Source of the DNA: Pedobacter nutrimenti
GTDB lineage: Bacteria; Bacteroidota; Bacteroidia; Sphingobacteriales; Sphingobacteriaceae
DNA length: 64,000 bases
Direction: 5' to 3'
NCBI RefSeq assembly: GCF_003208655.1
Contig: NZ_QKLU01000004.1
Coordinates: 620,001 to 684,000, forward strand
The notes beneath the pieces are model-generated. The model ran no database searches, was not told the DNA's origin, and saw only the letters and a program-made list of their open reading frames with translations. The first letter of the stretch is position 1. Each line of letters opens with the position of its first letter. A program made the position numbers and the translations under genes. Below, piece by piece: positions 54,463 to 64,000 of the stretch.

Positions 54463-55410
54463 TCAGTGCAAGCTCACAATCCGGGTGGCCTGCCAGTTTC
54501 CGTCTTTTAACCGCCATAGGGTAATAAATTTAGAAGGCTCGCTTTCACCCGGCTCTGCTATATTCCTGAAAGAATGATAACCAATCTGCACTACTCCAAA
54601 ATCCTTAATCGGGTAAACCTCTATACTGCCCTTGGCAAGTATCCGGGTAACTTTACCGCATATGTTTTTTTGAATAGACTCCAATACTTGTTTTTTCGAA
54701 GTGGACAAACCTCCCCTGTCATGATAAAACTCCAGTTCATCGGACATCATAGCCGCCATTTTATCCAGCTCACAATTGTTATATGCCCCAAAAAAGGCAC
54801 TGTCCAGACTGACAATTTTTTGATACAACTCAACAGACTCAGGCGCATAAGGCTTTGGCTCATAGCGTAATTCACCCAACAACGAAACCGGATGGGTATT
54901 GACCATATAGTCGAGTTCACTAACCATTAACCAGTTTCCTTTTATTTTATTCCAGGTTCTTGAAAATTTAGACTCCTCTACAATTTTTTCCGCTTTCCCA
55001 TTTTCCGTTCTATAAAAACGCTGTACACCGGTTTGTATAGCCCTGGTTTCACCCTGTTCAAAAACCTGTAAACTTCCTTTGACAATCTCCCTACGCATTG
55101 AGGCTCTTTCCCTGCTTTTATTTTCGCAGGACCTTTTGATGTTTTTTTTAAAATCGTCCAAACTTTGTGGACTGGTAGCTACTGAATAACCCCTGTCATG
55201 ATAAAAAACGAAACCAGGTGCGAAAATGCTTTCCAGTTGTTTAAGATCACAGCTCTTAAAAGCAATATCAAACAACAGGCTATCTTTAGCAGACAATTCA
55301 ATAAACAATTTTTCATTTAGCGCCGGTACTTTCTTAACAGCTTGTGCAAGTACAGAAAAACCAAAAAAACAAAAGCAACAGGCGGTCAATATCAGTTTCT
55401 TTAATTCCAT
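54463..55410 (-). CDS. Exported protein with two NTF2-like (DUF4440) domains
   Basis: A 315-residue exported protein with a signal peptide ending at VLAQA. Two NTF2-like domains arose by internal duplication: residues about 35-165 (DSLLFDIAFKSCDLKQLESI, GFVFYHDRGYSVATS) and about 190-312 (SAFFGAYNNCELDKMAAMMS, LEFYHDRGGLSTSKKQ). Both share a Cys-Asp/Glu-Leu turn and FYHDRG. The pocket of this fold binds or transforms small hydrophobic molecules; no catalytic assignment is possible. It stands alone. Confidence 0.88.
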   Translation of the reverse strand: MELKKLILTACCFCFFGFSVLAQAVKKVPALNEKLFIELSAKDSLLFDIAFKSCDLKQLESIFAPGFVFYHDRGYSVATSPQSLDDFKKNIKRSCENKSRERASMRREIVKGSLQVFEQGETRAIQTGVQRFYRTENGKAEKIVEESKFSRTWNKIKGNWLMVSELDYMVNTHPVSLLGELRYEPKPYAPESVELYQKIVSLDSAFFGAYNNCELDKMAAMMSDELEFYHDRGGLSTSKKQVLESIQKNICGKVTRILAKGSIEVYPIKDFGVVQIGYHSFRNIAEPGESEPSKFITLWRLKDGNWQATRIVSLH

Positions 55411-55557
55411 ATAACTATGACGCCGTTAATTTCCAGTTGGTTACAGGTATGTACAAATCCTGTTTTTTACATCGGTCAGACGCTTTACCTAAAATCTTTG
55501 AGAAATCTGCTGTCAATTTTACTATTTTAGCCAGACACACAAATTAAAAAACTAACC

Positions 55558-56262
55558 ATGCGCATTTTAATTTTACTTTTCACCGCTTTCTGTTTCATGA
55601 CCACGACAGGAATTGCACAAACCATACAGCAAAACAGCGGTTGGCTTTTTCTGATGAACACCACCAAATTCAACAACAAATGGGGTAGTCATTTAGATAT
55701 ACAACTCAGATCCGCGGACAAATGGGACCACCTGAGAAACTTTATGTTCAGACCGGGCATCACCTATTATGTCAATAAGAAAAATGAACTCACATTGGGT
55801 TATTTGTGGAATGAAACTTTTAATCCTTCGGGAAGTATTCATCCCAGCGCCACGGAACACCGGATCTGGCAGCAATACATTTACAAACATAAAATTGGCA
55901 CCATCAATGTAAGCCACAGATTAAGGACCGAACAGCGTTTTATAGAAAGGCACGGTCAGCAAGATGTATTTGCACAACGTTTCCGGTATTTTTTCAGGTT
56001 ACTGATGCCTTTGGAGAAGGAAGTAAAAGATTTTGAGAAGGGCTTTTTTGCAGCCTTACAAAATGAATTTTTTCTGAATATTCAAAACAAACAAGAACTG
56101 AACCAACATGTGTTTGATCAGAACAGGGCTTACCTGGCAGGTGGTTACCGCTTAAACAAAGCGCTGGACATTGAAGCGGGTTATCTGAACCAAGCTTCCA
56201 AAGGCATTAACCGCAGCACCGTGAACCATGTGGTACAGCTGGCTGTCTATACCAGATTTTAA
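55558..56262 (+). CDS. DUF2490 domain outer-membrane protein
   Basis: A 234-residue exported protein with a signal peptide ending at GIAQ. The mature region is a small beta-barrel-like DUF2490 domain with alternating aromatic strands (WDHLRNFMFRPGITYYVNK, LTLGYLWNETFNPSG, HRLRTEQRFIERHG) and ends VVQLAVYTRF, the aromatic terminus of outer-membrane barrels. Function unknown. A near-consensus promoter (TTTG, 22-nt spacer, TATTTTAG) lies about 30 nt upstream. Confidence 0.88.
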   Translation: MRILILLFTAFCFMTTTGIAQTIQQNSGWLFLMNTTKFNNKWGSHLDIQLRSADKWDHLRNFMFRPGITYYVNKKNELTLGYLWNETFNPSGSIHPSATEHRIWQQYIYKHKIGTINVSHRLRTEQRFIERHGQQDVFAQRFRYFFRLLMPLEKEVKDFEKGFFAALQNEFFLNIQNKQELNQHVFDQNRAYLAGGYRLNKALDIEAGYLNQASKGINRSTVNHVVQLAVYTRF

Positions 56263-56276
56263 AATGTATTTATAAA

Positions 56277-56309
56277 AACAGGAGGGGGAAAATCCTCCTC
56301 CTGTTTTTT
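56277..56309. terminator. Shared convergent terminator
   Basis: A stem of about 12 bp (ACAGGAGGGGGA with TCCTCCTCCTGT, one mismatch) with A- and T-runs on the two sides. It lies between the DUF2490 gene and the phosphoesterase gene that faces it. Confidence 0.88.
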
Positions 56310-56312
56310 GTT

Positions 56313-57728
56313 TTACACCTCGGCCTCAGCACTAAATTTTTCACCAAAACGGTCTGTCGCAGTCACCTTTACTTTTTTCACTGAAGGGTCAAAATGTGCG
56401 ACAAAAATATGATCGGTTTTTCTTGGCTCAGGAAAGGTCCGCCCTGCGGGTAACTGATCTCCTTTATATAATGTTACGGATAAAGGATCATAACCAATCT
56501 GATTTTCCATCAGTCCCATAGCCTTTCCATCTAAAAAATATTCCACCTTCCAGTCCGGGTCCCAATTCCAGACATTGGCAATCAGCCGGCTCTGATTGGT
56601 CAGCCGATCTGTAAACACGCTGACCTGTTTCTCTCTTTCAAGTCCTGTAGATTTGTAATACCAGGTCAGTTTTGTTCCATCCACATCATACACTCCGTAA
56701 CCTCTTGGTGTCCCATCTTCACAGATCGGCCCTGTCCACCAGGCCCCGCACACAGTACCATGATTGTGCTCATAAATTCCGTCCCTGATCACATTTTTAT
56801 TAAAATGGGTATGGCCTGACATAATGTGAACATTTGTATATCCTTTTAACAGTGCATAAAAGTCTTCTTTATTTTTAACTGAATTATGGACAGGGATATG
56901 CAAGTTAATGATCAGCAGGTTGTTTTTGTCCACATGCTCCAGATCCTTACCGAGCCAGTTCAGCTGGTCTTCTGTAATATATCCATCATACTCTCTTTCG
57001 GTACCCAAATAACGGACATCATCCAGCACCACATAATGTGCTTTTCCACGATTGAAAGAGTAATAAGTTGGTCCGTAAACCTCCTTAAACGTTACATCTG
57101 ATGTTTCGTCTCCACCTTTTCTGTAGTCCATATCGTGGTTGCCAAGGGCCTGAAAAAAAGGAATCCCCATTTGGGAAACAGCCAGGTTATAATCCGGAAA
57201 CAAAGCATGGTTGTCCCATACAATATCACCTACACAGATGCCATGGACCAAAGTATCTTTTGGCATGTTTTTCAACAACTGCTGCACATCCGGCACAGAA
57301 GTTTCCATCATTTGCTTTACATCTTTTTTATTTTTAACCTGAGGATCCGCCCAAATGATAAATTTATGTCTGTTATCGTTCAATTTAAGGGCCTTTAGTT
57401 CAAAATCATATTCATTTCTGCTGCCCAGTTTTTCATAATGCCTGGCTACCCGGTCATCGGTTTTAAATTCATAACCTGACGGTGTACTCATAAATATACT
57501 CACTGCCTTTTCATTGGGTTCTATGGTATAGTTACCCTTTGCATCGGTTAGGACCACGGAAAAACCATCGGATATCACCACATTTGCAATACCCTTTTTA
57601 CCCGACAACACCCTCCCTTTAATTGTTTTTTCCCTTTTAAGCTGATTAAAAGCTTTGCTGTTCAAACTGACAAAGGCCGCGCCTGTGACCAGGCCCATAC
57701 GTTGTATAAAAGATCTTCTGTTCATCAT
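56313..57728 (-). CDS. Exported calcineurin-like phosphoesterase with N- and C-terminal accessory domains
   Basis: A 471-residue protein. The start shows a twin-arginine-like motif (MNRRSFIQRMG), suggesting export in folded form. An N-terminal beta-sandwich (about 35-115) precedes the metallophosphatase core: WADPQ, GDIVWDN, GNHD, HIPV and GHTHFN supply the bimetal ligands. A C-terminal calcineurin-associated domain covers about 315-471. It hydrolyses phosphoesters; exact substrate unknown. It is the last gene of the SusCD-DUF5689 operon, so it probably processes the ligand taken up by that system. Confidence 0.92.
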   Translation of the reverse strand: MMNRRSFIQRMGLVTGAAFVSLNSKAFNQLKREKTIKGRVLSGKKGIANVVISDGFSVVLTDAKGNYTIEPNEKAVSIFMSTPSGYEFKTDDRVARHYEKLGSRNEYDFELKALKLNDNRHKFIIWADPQVKNKKDVKQMMETSVPDVQQLLKNMPKDTLVHGICVGDIVWDNHALFPDYNLAVSQMGIPFFQALGNHDMDYRKGGDETSDVTFKEVYGPTYYSFNRGKAHYVVLDDVRYLGTEREYDGYITEDQLNWLGKDLEHVDKNNLLIINLHIPVHNSVKNKEDFYALLKGYTNVHIMSGHTHFNKNVIRDGIYEHNHGTVCGAWWTGPICEDGTPRGYGVYDVDGTKLTWYYKSTGLEREKQVSVFTDRLTNQSRLIANVWNWDPDWKVEYFLDGKAMGLMENQIGYDPLSVTLYKGDQLPAGRTFPEPRKTDHIFVAHFDPSVKKVKVTATDRFGEKFSAEAEV

Positions 57729-57737
57729 GTAATATCG

Positions 57738-59291
57738 TTAATTTGAAAGTGTGGTTACATCGGCACTTTCAATTTCTGTCACAACGGAACTTTGGGTCAT
57801 CAGATAAAAAACCCATGCCCTTGGTGTTTCCCATGTTTTTTTCGTCGCATTAAATTTACCTCCGAGTTTTATAAAATAACCTGCATCTGCAACAGTTGGG
57901 TGCGGGATAATATAGGTGTTTGTTCCCTGAAAAATAAAAGGTTGGTCAGTAGCGGATGTTGCATCCTTCATATTGTAATGGTCGTTATCCATAATCCGGT
58001 AACCTTTATTGGTCGTGGCATCAAACATGGTGGTTTTTCCTGTACCTCCAAAAAACACCACATCTGAAGGGACAGAGGCCTCAGTAACATTAGTGCCTTC
58101 AAATAAAGCAATTCCCCCTGCATTACCACTGTTTGGCAATAAACCACCGCTGGCACTTCCAAAACCATCACCATCGTTGGTCACATAAGCAATGGCACGG
58201 ATCCATTTGGAGTCACTGATATTGGTTGAGTTGGCCCCGTTGATTCTTTTATTGCTGCCACCAACATAAAAGAACTCTCCTTTTTTAACCGATCCCGTAC
58301 TGAGGTTAAATTTATAGGTCCTTCCTCCTCCCGTGGCCCATCCGGCACCCGGAGCCGCGCCCGGGTTTGGTGTTGCACCTCCTCCATTGGTACACATGAT
58401 CAATGACATCGGGCTTTTTTCAAAATTAATGTCTTTGGTGGCCAGCAACTGAACATATTCGTAATTGCCATCCGCACCTTTGGCATCAGCCACAAAACCA
58501 CTGATCAGCACAGGGAATTTACCAAGCCCGGGACCATTCGGATCCGGAGGAGCAATACGTTCTGTAATGTCTTCAGTAGACCTCGGCCAGATCTGCATCA
58601 TTGTAGCTCCTGAACTGTTTTGTGTAGCCAGTACAATACCCGCAAAATTTGCTGTCGCCGGCAAAGCTTCTTTGGCAAAACTTGCCTTAGCTTCAGTATG
58701 CATAATAATGCTGTCTGCTCCATTCACAATAGTCCTGTTTCCTTCAAAAGTGGTGGTGGGCAAAGGCAAGGGATTAATTGTTCCCGATTTAACCATAACC
58801 AGGGTACTTTCATAATCTCCGGGTTTCAGGTTAATCGAATAACTTGAAGCAGACTGTACATTAACTTTATTTCCGGAAGAAATTTTTCTTATAGAGGCAT
58901 CGGACAGCCCGGAAATCTGCAAGGCACCATTAAGTTTTTTAAGCACACCTCCTTCTATAGTCACGACAATAGAATCTCCAGCTTTATAGCTCGATGCCGT
59001 AGAGAGTGCCAGGGAAATTCCTCTGGTTTTTTGCCTCCTGGTACTTTGCATAATCAACAAACCTTCAGGAGCATTTCCTCCGTCAGGATTAGAGATCACC
59101 ACTCCGGTAAGCTGAGTAGCTCCGGTTAGGTTTTCTTTATTGAGTGCCACATCCGAACCGTTATACAAGTTCCTGACATTTTCCATAAAAGTCAAAGGAC
59201 TTAACGTGCCTTCGGCATAATCGTGTTTTTTACAGCCTGCAATCAGAACAATTGTCCAACACAGCAGTAGGTATAAAAATTTCACCTTCAT
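57738..59291 (-). CDS. DUF5689 domain lipoprotein
   Basis: A 517-residue lipoprotein with lipobox LIAGC (Cys20). The DUF5689 part (about 40-245) is an OB-like/beta-sandwich region: LTFMENVRNLYNGSDVALNK, QLTGVVISNPDGGNAPEG, SYKAGDSIVVTIEGG. The C-terminal half (about 250-517) has Gly-rich loops and no recognised fold. DUF5689 proteins are usually encoded with SusCD pairs and nucleases or phosphoesterases. Here the gene lies between SusD and the phosphoesterase, with 9-29 nt gaps. It is likely a surface-exposed binding lipoprotein. Confidence 0.88.
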   Translation of the reverse strand: MKVKFLYLLLCWTIVLIAGCKKHDYAEGTLSPLTFMENVRNLYNGSDVALNKENLTGATQLTGVVISNPDGGNAPEGLLIMQSTRRQKTRGISLALSTASSYKAGDSIVVTIEGGVLKKLNGALQISGLSDASIRKISSGNKVNVQSASSYSINLKPGDYESTLVMVKSGTINPLPLPTTTFEGNRTIVNGADSIIMHTEAKASFAKEALPATANFAGIVLATQNSSGATMMQIWPRSTEDITERIAPPDPNGPGLGKFPVLISGFVADAKGADGNYEYVQLLATKDINFEKSPMSLIMCTNGGGATPNPGAAPGAGWATGGGRTYKFNLSTGSVKKGEFFYVGGSNKRINGANSTNISDSKWIRAIAYVTNDGDGFGSASGGLLPNSGNAGGIALFEGTNVTEASVPSDVVFFGGTGKTTMFDATTNKGYRIMDNDHYNMKDATSATDQPFIFQGTNTYIIPHPTVADAGYFIKLGGKFNATKKTWETPRAWVFYLMTQSSVVTEIESADVTTLSN

Positions 59292-59320
59292 AAAATATTT
59301 TCTTTAATAATTGATTATCA

Positions 59321-60775
59321 TTAAGGTCTTTGCCACCAAACCAGAGTATTAATATTATCTGTTCCCTGAATGGCTACCGCAGCACGGTAATTCTGGCCAT
59401 TTGCAGACTGTACATATACCGGATAATTAAGCCTTGCCGGCATCATCTTATTGTTTTGGAGCCCATCACCCTTAGGCAAAACAGGATGTCCTGTTCTCCG
59501 ATACTCAAACCATTGCTGCAAATCCGTAAAAAACAGGGCGTAATATTTTTGCAGATGGATCAGTTCCATTTTCTGGTCCAGGGTATAGGCATCGTCCCAT
59601 TTAACCTTGTCAAAAGTGAAATAATTATTGGGCACGGTATAACCCCATAAGGTGATGTCACTGCTTACCCCGGCTTCATAATAGGTTTTGGCTGGTTTTG
59701 AGCTGATCCAGCCTTTGGCTGCAGCCTCTGCCAGGATCAGCTGAAGCTCTGCATAATTCATAATATTTCCCAGTAAAGGTTCAATCTGAAGCTGCGTCGG
59801 AAAAGAAGATTTTCCAACAGGCGTCTGGCCCGGGACATAACCACTTGGGATTCCGGCATATTCACCCTGATAAAGGGTTGCCCATTTTTGAATTCTCGGA
59901 TCACTTCGTTCATTCAGATTATCGACAAAAAAACTACCGAGTTTTGGACCATACCAATCTCCTGGCCTCCAGGTGGCAAAAGGCGAAACATAAGGTGCAA
60001 CACCTGTCCAGCGAAGAATTGCCGAATCGTCATTACCGGTCATTACCGGATAATTAGCCGCTTTAGTATCAACAATTTCTTTAATTTTTGCACTGGCACC
60101 GGCTTCTGCTTTTCCCGAAACACGAAGTAATAACCTCAGGTACAGTGAATTTCCAAACTTTCTCCATTTCTGATAATCACCTCCATAAACCGGATCACTG
60201 CTGGAAGGGACTTTAGCCCCGGTTTTTAACAATTCATTGGCCTTCTCCAATTTTAGCATCAAATCGGGATAGATGTCTTTTTGCTGATCAAAAGCAGGTG
60301 TATAGACACCTTCCTTCGCTTTATTGGCCTGCGTATAGGGTACATCACCATAGGTATCGCTCAGCATAGAAAATATCCAGGCCTGACAAATCAGGGAAAC
60401 CCCCATATAGGTATTGCTCAGGTTGTCTTCCCCTCCCTTATAAATGTCATTAAAATTACTCAGCTGGATGTACCAGGAATTCCACAGGTAATCTGCTTCA
60501 GCGGTGCGCACATCATACCTGAAAAGTTTACCTTCAGTATCCCCCATGTCAACCGTAACTTGCATAAATTCATTATTGATCCTTTGACTCCTGCTCATAT
60601 TGGCAGAAACCACACTGGTAATGGCCGGCGCCAGTAAAGTTTGCGGCAAAGCAAATTCACTGGTATTTGGATTGGTATTGAGTTTCTGAAAATCTTTGGT
60701 ACAGGAAACAACGCTCAGTGCCAGGGCAGTCAGTAATACCAGTGATTTTATCGATCTGTTCTTATATTTTTTCAT
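59321..60775 (-). CDS. SusD-like (SusD/RagB family) outer-membrane lipoprotein
   Basis: A 484-residue lipoprotein with lipobox SVVSC (Cys25). It belongs to the second SusD group (SusD-like_2): KLNTNPNTSEFALPQTLLAP near the N-terminus, WYIQLSNFNDIYKGGEDN, QAWIFSMLSDTYGDVPYTQA, and IMNYAELQLILAEAAAKGW in the C-terminal half. It is the ligand-capturing lid of the SusC transporter encoded 34 nt upstream. Confidence 0.95.
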   Translation of the reverse strand: MKKYKNRSIKSLVLLTALALSVVSCTKDFQKLNTNPNTSEFALPQTLLAPAITSVVSANMSRSQRINNEFMQVTVDMGDTEGKLFRYDVRTAEADYLWNSWYIQLSNFNDIYKGGEDNLSNTYMGVSLICQAWIFSMLSDTYGDVPYTQANKAKEGVYTPAFDQQKDIYPDLMLKLEKANELLKTGAKVPSSSDPVYGGDYQKWRKFGNSLYLRLLLRVSGKAEAGASAKIKEIVDTKAANYPVMTGNDDSAILRWTGVAPYVSPFATWRPGDWYGPKLGSFFVDNLNERSDPRIQKWATLYQGEYAGIPSGYVPGQTPVGKSSFPTQLQIEPLLGNIMNYAELQLILAEAAAKGWISSKPAKTYYEAGVSSDITLWGYTVPNNYFTFDKVKWDDAYTLDQKMELIHLQKYYALFFTDLQQWFEYRRTGHPVLPKGDGLQNNKMMPARLNYPVYVQSANGQNYRAAVAIQGTDNINTLVWWQRP

Positions 60776-60809
60776 CTGTTTTATTGTTTGTCAGATTGTA
60801 TCTCTTTTA

Positions 60810-63800
60810 TTAAAGGCCTATCACCAGGTTTAAACCAAAAGTCCTGGTGGAAGGAAATTGTCCATATTCAAATCCTTTATTAATGTCACCAGAACCGTCC
60901 AGTGTTCCAAATTCCGGATCAAACAAAGGCCATTTGGTAATGGTAAAAAGGTCCCGTCCATAAACACCTACCGAAGCCCGTTGTATGCCAAACTTTCTGG
61001 CCAGTTTTACCGGTAACGCGTAATCAAAACGGGCTTCCCTGAGTTTGATAAAATCTGTGGAATAGGTTGTGCCCTCTACGTTGTCCCGGCCATAATGCGC
61101 TGTATAATAATTTGGTGCATCGGCAATCCGGTCATTTGGCCTGAAAGAACCATCCGGGTTTTTAATGACCCCCTGTCCGATAATTCCGTTATACCTTCCT
61201 GGTAACGTGTTTTTTGTTTTTCCCTGTTCGGCAAGCGCAGCTGCAGAAAGGGAATAACCTACTGCTCCATACTGGGAATCAAACAAAAAGCTCAGTGAAA
61301 ATTGCTTATAACGGAAATTGTTGCCAATACTGGCTTTCCATTTTGGGTTCGTATTGCCGATATATTTTTTTTCAATACTGATCACCGGTAAACCATTTTC
61401 ATAAATAATCTGTCCATCGGGTGCCCTTTCATAAGCACGGCCGTAGAGGTCGCCCATACTTCCGCCAACAACAGCCACGACAGCACCCCTTCCACCCGGT
61501 CCATTCTGAAGGATCAGCTGTTCCAGTCCGGGAGTCAATTCAACAATTTCATTCCGGTTGGCAGCAAAGGTGGTATTAATGGTCCAGGTGAGGCCACTTT
61601 GATTTTTCACAGGGATACCTGTCGCTGCAATCTCAATCCCTTTATTGCGGACCAGACCTGCATTCACAATTACATTACTCATCCCAGAAGCAGCATCCAC
61701 TTTTGAAGTCAGGATCTGGTTCCTGGTATTGCCTTTGTACAGGGCAACATCCAGTGTGATGCGGTTATTGAGGAAGCGAAGGTCGGCACCTACCTCGTAA
61801 CTGGTTGTATATAGCGGCTTCAACCCAAGGTTTCCCAGCGTCGTCTGATTGGCAAGGCCTCCAGGGAAAGTAACCTGTGGGTTATAACTGAAAGAGGTCA
61901 GATAAGGAACCACATCACTACTTCCCACTTTGGCCACTGAACCTCTTAATTTCGCAAAAGAAATGGCCCTTGGTAATTTAAGCCACTCGGAAAGGATTAA
62001 ACTACCATTAACAGAAGGATAAAAGAAAGAGACATTATCAGTTCCTACTTTACTGGCCAATATGCTGCTCCAGTCATTACGTCCGGTAACATCCAGGTAC
62101 AGAAAATTTTTATAACTGGCCGTGAATAAACCATAGAAACTGTTCAGGGCATAGGATCTCCGGTAAGGATAGGGAGCGAGTACCCCAGCGCTATTGGCTA
62201 AGGTATATACTCCGGGATAGGATAAAGAATCGGCCCTTAATTCATCCTTGATGTATTTATTTTTCAGCATACTGCCTCCTGCGGTTGCTGAAACTTCAAA
62301 GTCCCTGTTTATTTTTTTATTGTAACGCAATAGAAAGTCGCTGCTGATTTCTCTGGAAAAACTGTTCTGTGTCCTGTACATCCCCTTCTTATATTTTTCC
62401 GTATCAAAAGGCCTTTGCTGTGACCTTTCATCATAAGAAAAGTCAAGAGAAGTTCTTACCATCAGGCTCAGCTCTTTGGTAAAACTATAAGTTGCCTGCG
62501 CATTTCCGGTCACTCCGTTTCTGGTAGATTTATTGAGCATTTCATTGGCGATCAGGTAAGGGTTATCCGGATAGCTGCTAAAAGGAAAGCTCTGTTTCAG
62601 GTTTTCCTGACCCGGCATCCAGTAATCCTTCAGCCAGCTGATGGGCGCGCTGGGCTGCCAGAATAAATACCAGTACATAATGGATTGGTTGTTATAACCT
62701 GTGGAAGGTAAATTGTCACTGGATTTATTATTGTAATTTACCTTGGCTGCAATCTGCAGTTTGTCGCTCACTTTCTGGTTTAAAGAAAGTGCAACAGAAT
62801 TACGGTCATATCCGGTATTTGGAATAATCCATTTATTGTTGGCATTGGTCACAGAAAAACGTGCAGAAGTTTTGTCATTTCCACCATCCAGGGTCACACT
62901 GTTGGTTAGGGTCCGGCCAGTTTCAAAAAACTTCCTTGAGTCATTCACATAAGGCACCCATGGGGTCCTTACGGTTGATTTGGTATGGGTAAGGGGATCA
63001 TATTGATAAAACAGCTGTCCGTTTAATTTCGGGCCCCATGCAGAACTGGTACTTCTTGTGCTCGCTCCATCTTCTGAAGCATTATAGGAATAATAATTGT
63101 CCCCGTCTACACCCTGGCCGTACTCATACTGCAGGTCCGGCCAGCGGTTGATCCTTTCAAAGGCGGTATTGGAATTGATGGTCACACCAATGCCTTTTTT
63201 TACCTTACCCGATTTGGTGGTAATGATAATGGCCCCGTTTGCCCCCCTTAATCCATAAAGTGCAGCAGCTCCCGGGCCTTTCAGTACCGTCACTTCTTCT
63301 ATGTCTTCCGGATTAATATCATTTAAACCACTTCCAAAATCTACAGGCGTTTCGTCGCTCAGGTAGCCGGAACCTCCGTTACCGGTTGTTTTTCCACTGG
63401 ATTGGCTGATCACGACCCCATCGACAATAATTAAGGCCTCATTGGTACCGGTCAGGTTGTTTTCTCCCCGCAATATAATTTTATTGGAGCCTCCAGGGCC
63501 GCCATTTGAGCGGACCAGGTTTAAGCCCGCAACTTTTCCGGAAAGGGCATCTGTCCAGTTGTTGGAAAGGGCATCGGTCAATTGCTCTCCCTTAACCACT
63601 GTGGCAGAATAACCCAGCGATTTTTCTTCCCTTTTGATACCAAGTGCAGTCACCACGACTTCATTCAGCTGCCCTGCAGAAGGTTGAAGTGAGGTATTCA
63701 GTACCGTGTTTTTATCGGCCTGTACCAGCAGGTTTTCTTTTCTGAAAGTTTCATAGGAAATAAAGCTGATTTCCACTGTGTAAGAACCAGGAACCACACT

Positions 63801-64000
63801 TAAGGAGTAAGAACCATCGTTCTGGCACTGGCTGTAAGCATCAGCCCCCAGCACTTTAACCGAAGCTCCGGGAAGGGGTTGCCCCTGTTCATCCAAAACC
63901 TTTCCTGTTATTTTACCTTTGGATTTTGGCCTGGCCACAATCAGGATGTTCCGGTCATTGGATTGTTTAAAAGTAAACAACGTTCCGCTGAGCAGCAGGT
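60810..64000 (-). CDS. SusC/RagA-type TonB-linked outer-membrane transporter (5' end outside window)
   Basis: At least 1063 residues; the frame runs open through the end of the window. The first visible residues (LLLSGTLFTFKQSNDRNILI) are the end of an STN domain, so the true start lies beyond 64000. A carboxypeptidase-like domain (KGKITGKVLDEQGQPLPGAS), a SusC plug (QLNEVVVTALGIKREEKSLG, NPEDIEEVTVLKGPGAAALY) and a full barrel follow. It forms an operon with SusD, DUF5689 and the phosphoesterase. An STN domain suggests that a FecR/sigma pair controls it from outside the window. Confidence 0.95.
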   Translation of the reverse strand, partial: LLLSGTLFTFKQSNDRNILIVARPKSKGKITGKVLDEQGQPLPGASVKVLGADAYSQCQNDGSYSLSVVPGSYTVEISFISYETFRKENLLVQADKNTVLNTSLQPSAGQLNEVVVTALGIKREEKSLGYSATVVKGEQLTDALSNNWTDALSGKVAGLNLVRSNGGPGGSNKIILRGENNLTGTNEALIIVDGVVISQSSGKTTGNGGSGYLSDETPVDFGSGLNDINPEDIEEVTVLKGPGAAALYGLRGANGAIIITTKSGKVKKGIGVTINSNTAFERINRWPDLQYEYGQGVDGDNYYSYNASEDGASTRSTSSAWGPKLNGQLFYQYDPLTHTKSTVRTPWVPYVNDSRKFFETGRTLTNSVTLDGGNDKTSARFSVTNANNKWIIPNTGYDRNSVALSLNQKVSDKLQIAAKVNYNNKSSDNLPSTGYNNQSIMYWYLFWQPSAPISWLKDYWMPGQENLKQSFPFSSYPDNPYLIANEMLNKSTRNGVTGNAQATYSFTKELSLMVRTSLDFSYDERSQQRPFDTEKYKKGMYRTQNSFSREISSDFLLRYNKKINRDFEVSATAGGSMLKNKYIKDELRADSLSYPGVYTLANSAGVLAPYPYRRSYALNSFYGLFTASYKNFLYLDVTGRNDWSSILASKVGTDNVSFFYPSVNGSLILSEWLKLPRAISFAKLRGSVAKVGSSDVVPYLTSFSYNPQVTFPGGLANQTTLGNLGLKPLYTTSYEVGADLRFLNNRITLDVALYKGNTRNQILTSKVDAASGMSNVIVNAGLVRNKGIEIAATGIPVKNQSGLTWTINTTFAANRNEIVELTPGLEQLILQNGPGGRGAVVAVVGGSMGDLYGRAYERAPDGQIIYENGLPVISIEKKYIGNTNPKWKASIGNNFRYKQFSLSFLFDSQYGAVGYSLSAAALAEQGKTKNTLPGRYNGIIGQGVIKNPDGSFRPNDRIADAPNYYTAHYGRDNVEGTTYSTDFIKLREARFDYALPVKLARKFGIQRASVGVYGRDLFTITKWPLFDPEFGTLDGSGDINKGFEYGQFPSTRTFGLNLVIGL

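Overview
The window is a chromosomal segment of a Bacteroidota bacterium, most likely Sphingobacteriaceae and Pedobacter-like. The evidence is the gene content: two SusC/SusD pairs, ECF sigma/FecR pairs, DUF4249, DUF5686 and DUF5689 proteins, and LytS/LytTR systems. Bacteroidota promoters of the TTTG-N19-TAnnTTTG type and clean intrinsic terminators are also present. Nothing indicates a phage, integrated element, insertion sequence or CRISPR array. One RNA gene, tRNA-Ala(GGC), was found.

Layout. 1-9250: a hypothetical protein with an Ada-like CxxC site, a CPBP protease-like membrane protein, a LytS/LytTR two-component pair, an SMP-30-like lactonase, a serine hydrolase with TPRs, a protein with four 23-residue repeats, an MFS exporter and a SYLF protein. 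9300-13500: a lipoprotein, a ribbon-helix-helix/SPFH gene pair, lgt and a small membrane protein. 13528-22200 (minus): ECF sigma, FecR, SusC, SusD and a fused AIM6-like/alkaline phosphatase. 22291-30100: a membrane-anchored MutS-like ATPase, a serine hydrolase, a VOC protein and two amidohydrolase-family proteins. 30124-36673 (minus): ECF sigma, FecR, TonB receptor and DUF4249 lipoprotein, preceded by a FecR-like gene without a membrane segment that is paired with a sterol-desaturase-family gene. 36772-41640 (minus): a multi-PAS protein that stops after its histidine box, a GHL10 glycosidase-like protein, an M23 peptidase and a P-loop kinase-like protein. 41760-44165 (plus): a promoter, a terminator-like leader, a small secreted protein and an OmpR/HK pair. 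44170-56262: META/DUF4377, DUF695 and DUF5686 proteins, a 98-nt direct repeat, a candidate structured RNA, tRNA-Ala, an erythromycin-esterase-like protein, an MG2-type protein, a LytS pseudogene, a double NTF2 protein and a DUF2490 protein. 56313-64000 (minus): a SusC (cut by the window end), SusD, DUF5689 lipoprotein and calcineurin-like phosphoesterase operon.

Two unrelated SusCD operons each end in a secreted phosphoesterase, which suggests uptake of organophosphates linked to surface or periplasmic dephosphorylation (inference). The least explained signals are at 46283-49262. There a 98-nt repeat with one mismatch flanks the DUF5686 gene, and a structured element next to the right-hand copy appears, from its G.U pairs, to be transcribed from the minus strand. 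Other points of interest are the sigma gene at 21597 with no canonical start for its conserved N-terminus, and the promoter-plus-terminator leader at 41759-41853.
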